A stretch of DNA of 64,000 bases from NCBI GenBank assembly GCA_947502885.1, contig CANNBP010000010.1, forward strand, positions 145,713-209,712, written 5' to 3'. Positions 61,887 through 64,000 of the stretch are shown piece by piece (the first letter of the stretch is position 1; the number at the start of each line of letters is the position of its first letter). Position numbers and translations under genes: made by a program. The DNA comes from an uncultured Aquimarina sp. (lineage in GTDB: Bacteria > Bacteroidota > Bacteroidia > Flavobacteriales > Flavobacteriaceae). The notes under the pieces were generated by a model, which was not told where the DNA came from, ran no database searches, and worked only from the letters and a program-made list of their open reading frames with translations.

Positions 61887-64000
61887 ATGAAATATTTACA
61901 AAAAAGTCTAATACTACTGGCACTGGTATTAACCAATGTTGGTTTTAGCCAAACCCTCTTGTCAGATCAAAATTATATACATACCACCACCCCACAGCAA
62001 CCCGTTACTATAGAGAGACTGGATCAAGTAGGTGGTGCCAACGAACCTGCCGAGAAGCGACATATCGAAGAAGTCACGTATTTTGACGGATTAGGTAGAC
62101 CTATGCAAAGTGTAGGGATCAAACAATCCCCTAATAGCAAAGATATCATCACCCATATCGAGTATGATGCTTTGGGTAGACAAGCCAAACAACATTTACC
62201 TTTTGAGCGTGATGTATTTACTGGGGTCTATCGCCCGGTAGATGTTAATGGACAGATCAATGCCTATTACTTAAATAAATATCCAGAAGATTTTTTTGGG
62301 GTTACCGATTTGAACCAGGTAAATGCATACTCAGAGAATGTGTATGAAGCCTCACCGCTTAACCGAATACTTAAACAAGCTGCACCTGGTAAAGATTGGA
62401 AAGTGGGTAGTGAGCATGAAATCGAATTTGAATATGATCTTAATAATGCCAACGAAGTACCCATTTTTGAAGTTGCTTTTGCAAGTGGAGATACAGAAGA
62501 ATCTAGCATTACCGGAGGTACTGCCTTTTATGGAGCAGGGCAGCTGTATAAAACCATTACTTATGATGAAAATCATACCACTGGTGTAGATCACTCTACC
62601 GAAGAGTTTAAAAACATTGAGGATCAGGTTATTTTAAAAAGAACCTATAATCAAAATGTAGCACATGACACTTATTATGTCTATGATATCTATGGCAACC
62701 TCTCATACGTGCTCCCACCAAAGGTCATTACTAGCGATGGCGTAGATGCTACCGAATTATCAGAACTGTGTTATCAATATAAATATGATAAGAGAAATCG
62801 AAAATTTGCTAAAAAACTTCCGAGCAAGGAGTGGGAATACACAATTTTTAACAAGCTTGATCAACCCATTTTAATACAAGATGCATTACTACGTGCTAAT
62901 GATGAATGGTTATTTACCAAGTATGATGCATTTGGCAGAGAAGCTTATACAGGTAAAATAGCAATACCTAACAAAACTCATGAACAATTACAGAGTGAAG
63001 CCAATGACTTTACAAATCCATTTTGGGTAGAATCTGGTAATGCTGTTATGATTGGTGGCGTTACGATGTACTATGACAATGGCGGATATCCTAATACACA
63101 GAACGCCGAGGTATTAAGTATTACTTATTATGATGATTATAGGTTCTTAGCTAGTGAAGATACATTCTTTAACAATCCTAATAATGTGTATAGTGAACCT
63201 GTGTCAGATCGTACTAAGTCATTAACAACAGGGACAAGGATAAAAGTTTTAGGTACTTCGTATTGGATTACTACGGTTAATTATTATGATAAGAAAGATA
63301 ATCAAATTTATATTGCTACAAATAATAGTTATTTAGGAATTACTGATGTTGTAGAGAGTAAATACGATTTTGTAGGCAAAGTAGAACGTAGTAAAACAAC
63401 CCATACCAAAACAGGAAATCAAGCTATTATCACAGAAGATATATTCGACTATGATCATATGGGTAGGTTGCTAAAGCATACCCAAGCTATAGATGGACAA
63501 GAAGAAGTGTTAGCAACAAATTTTTATGACGAATTAGGTAAACTTATATCTAAAGAAATAGGTGGCGGACTACAAACCGTAGATTATACTTATAATGTAC
63601 GTGGTTGGTTAATGAGTATTAACGACCCTGATAATTTAGGAAATGATTTAATGGGCTTTAAGGTTCGTTATAATAATCCTATTCACGGAACAACCGCTAA
63701 CTATATACAGAATATATCAGAAGCTGAATGGAAAACAGCTAGTGACAATACAATGCGTTGGTATGCTTTTACCCACGATGGGTTATATCGTACCACAAGT
63801 GCAATTAGCGACAATGGGCGATATGATTTATCTCATGTAGAATATGACAAGATGGGGAATATTACCAAATTACAACGTAAAGGGCATACCAATACCGCCG
63901 CTACGAGTTTTGGGATGATGGATAATTTAACCTATACCTATCATAATGGAGGGAACAAGCTAAAAGCCGTTACCGATGCTGTAATACCATCTGTTGGTTT
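61887..64000 (+). CDS. DUF6443-type RHS repeat protein (partial)
   Basis: The frame opens at the ATG 61887 and runs past the window end: 704 codons are visible. Signal peptide MKYLQKSLILLALVLTNVGF. The N-terminal DUF6443 domain (HIEEVTYFDGLGRPMQSVGI, THIEYDALGRQAKQHLPF) precedes many RHS/YD repeats (YDYDHMGRLLKHTQAIDG, NFYDELGKLI, VRGWLMSIND, VEYDKMGNITKLQRKG). Such proteins end in an RHS core and often a variable toxin tip, beyond this window. It is separated by 24 bp from the YD-repeat protein. Expected cell location: exported to the surface; the export route is not visible. Confidence 0.9.
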   Translation, partial: MKYLQKSLILLALVLTNVGFSQTLLSDQNYIHTTTPQQPVTIERLDQVGGANEPAEKRHIEEVTYFDGLGRPMQSVGIKQSPNSKDIITHIEYDALGRQAKQHLPFERDVFTGVYRPVDVNGQINAYYLNKYPEDFFGVTDLNQVNAYSENVYEASPLNRILKQAAPGKDWKVGSEHEIEFEYDLNNANEVPIFEVAFASGDTEESSITGGTAFYGAGQLYKTITYDENHTTGVDHSTEEFKNIEDQVILKRTYNQNVAHDTYYVYDIYGNLSYVLPPKVITSDGVDATELSELCYQYKYDKRNRKFAKKLPSKEWEYTIFNKLDQPILIQDALLRANDEWLFTKYDAFGREAYTGKIAIPNKTHEQLQSEANDFTNPFWVESGNAVMIGGVTMYYDNGGYPNTQNAEVLSITYYDDYRFLASEDTFFNNPNNVYSEPVSDRTKSLTTGTRIKVLGTSYWITTVNYYDKKDNQIYIATNNSYLGITDVVESKYDFVGKVERSKTTHTKTGNQAIITEDIFDYDHMGRLLKHTQAIDGQEEVLATNFYDELGKLISKEIGGGLQTVDYTYNVRGWLMSINDPDNLGNDLMGFKVRYNNPIHGTTANYIQNISEAEWKTASDNTMRWYAFTHDGLYRTTSAISDNGRYDLSHVEYDKMGNITKLQRKGHTNTAATSFGMMDNLTYTYHNGGNKLKAVTDAVIPSVG

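Noticed and set aside
62267..62594. Antisense and shifted ORFs in the RHS gene
   Set aside because: The plus-strand RHS frame from 61887 is continuous through them.

Overview
The window looks like a chromosomal segment of a gliding-type marine member of the Flavobacteriaceae; an Aquimarina-like genome would fit, but genus is inference. The DNA is AT-rich (roughly one third GC by eye). Several proteins carry type IX secretion (T9SS) sorting domains, a PorP/SprF and OmpA pair sits behind a giant adhesin, and several genes have the Bacteroidetes-type TAnnTTTG -7 promoter element. Housekeeping genes (rpoC, prfC, htpG, lnt, pssA, lptB, tatC, kdsD, recQ) show this is core chromosome with accessory surface-protein loci inserted.

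Layout. 1-2438: 3' end of rpoC, a DUF3467 protein and prfC. 2439-16402: an operon-like surface cassette of a 3452-residue T9SS type B adhesin with 18 near-identical 115-residue Calx-beta repeats, a PorP/SprF-family outer-membrane protein and an OmpA/TPR/PD40 protein. 16516-21157: a T9SS type A surface protein, a DUF3052-like protein and an astacin-type lipoprotein protease. 21233-30026: htpG, a FabH-type ketosynthase, a TonB-type barrel receptor and a hybrid histidine kinase. 30358-36321: CoA-binding protein, SSS symporter, a degenerate methyltransferase-like protein, an ABC-F protein and lnt. 36478-40311: pssA, a previously uncalled 50-residue leader-peptide-like gene on the minus strand with its own terminator, and a TetR / ABC1-kinase / flavin-reductase operon. 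40402-44847: a minus-strand run including kdsD-tatC-CMD-lptB (envelope biogenesis and protein export). 45084-55661: recQ, PPIase fusion, DinB-like, thioredoxin-like, MEST-like hydrolase and M14 peptidase genes.

55662-64000 is the accessory end: 1.2 kb of gene-poor DNA with inverted and short direct repeats, a 121-codon gene broken by one extra base near its start, a small helix-turn-helix protein, a duplicated ~70-bp element, and a two-gene secreted YD/RHS cassette (1441-residue PKD-ended protein followed by a DUF6443-type RHS protein that runs off the window).

Likely themes: the adhesin cassette is a self-contained export unit in which the SprF-like and OmpA-like proteins serve the type B adhesin. 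The kdsD/lptB/tatC/lnt/pssA genes build the envelope on which these surface systems depend. Best candidates for something undescribed are the RiPP/bacteriocin-like peptide at 37284-37436, the motif-less methyltransferase descendant at 32198-32761, and the repeat-flanked RHS locus at the right end. No tRNA, rRNA, CRISPR array or intact insertion sequence was seen.
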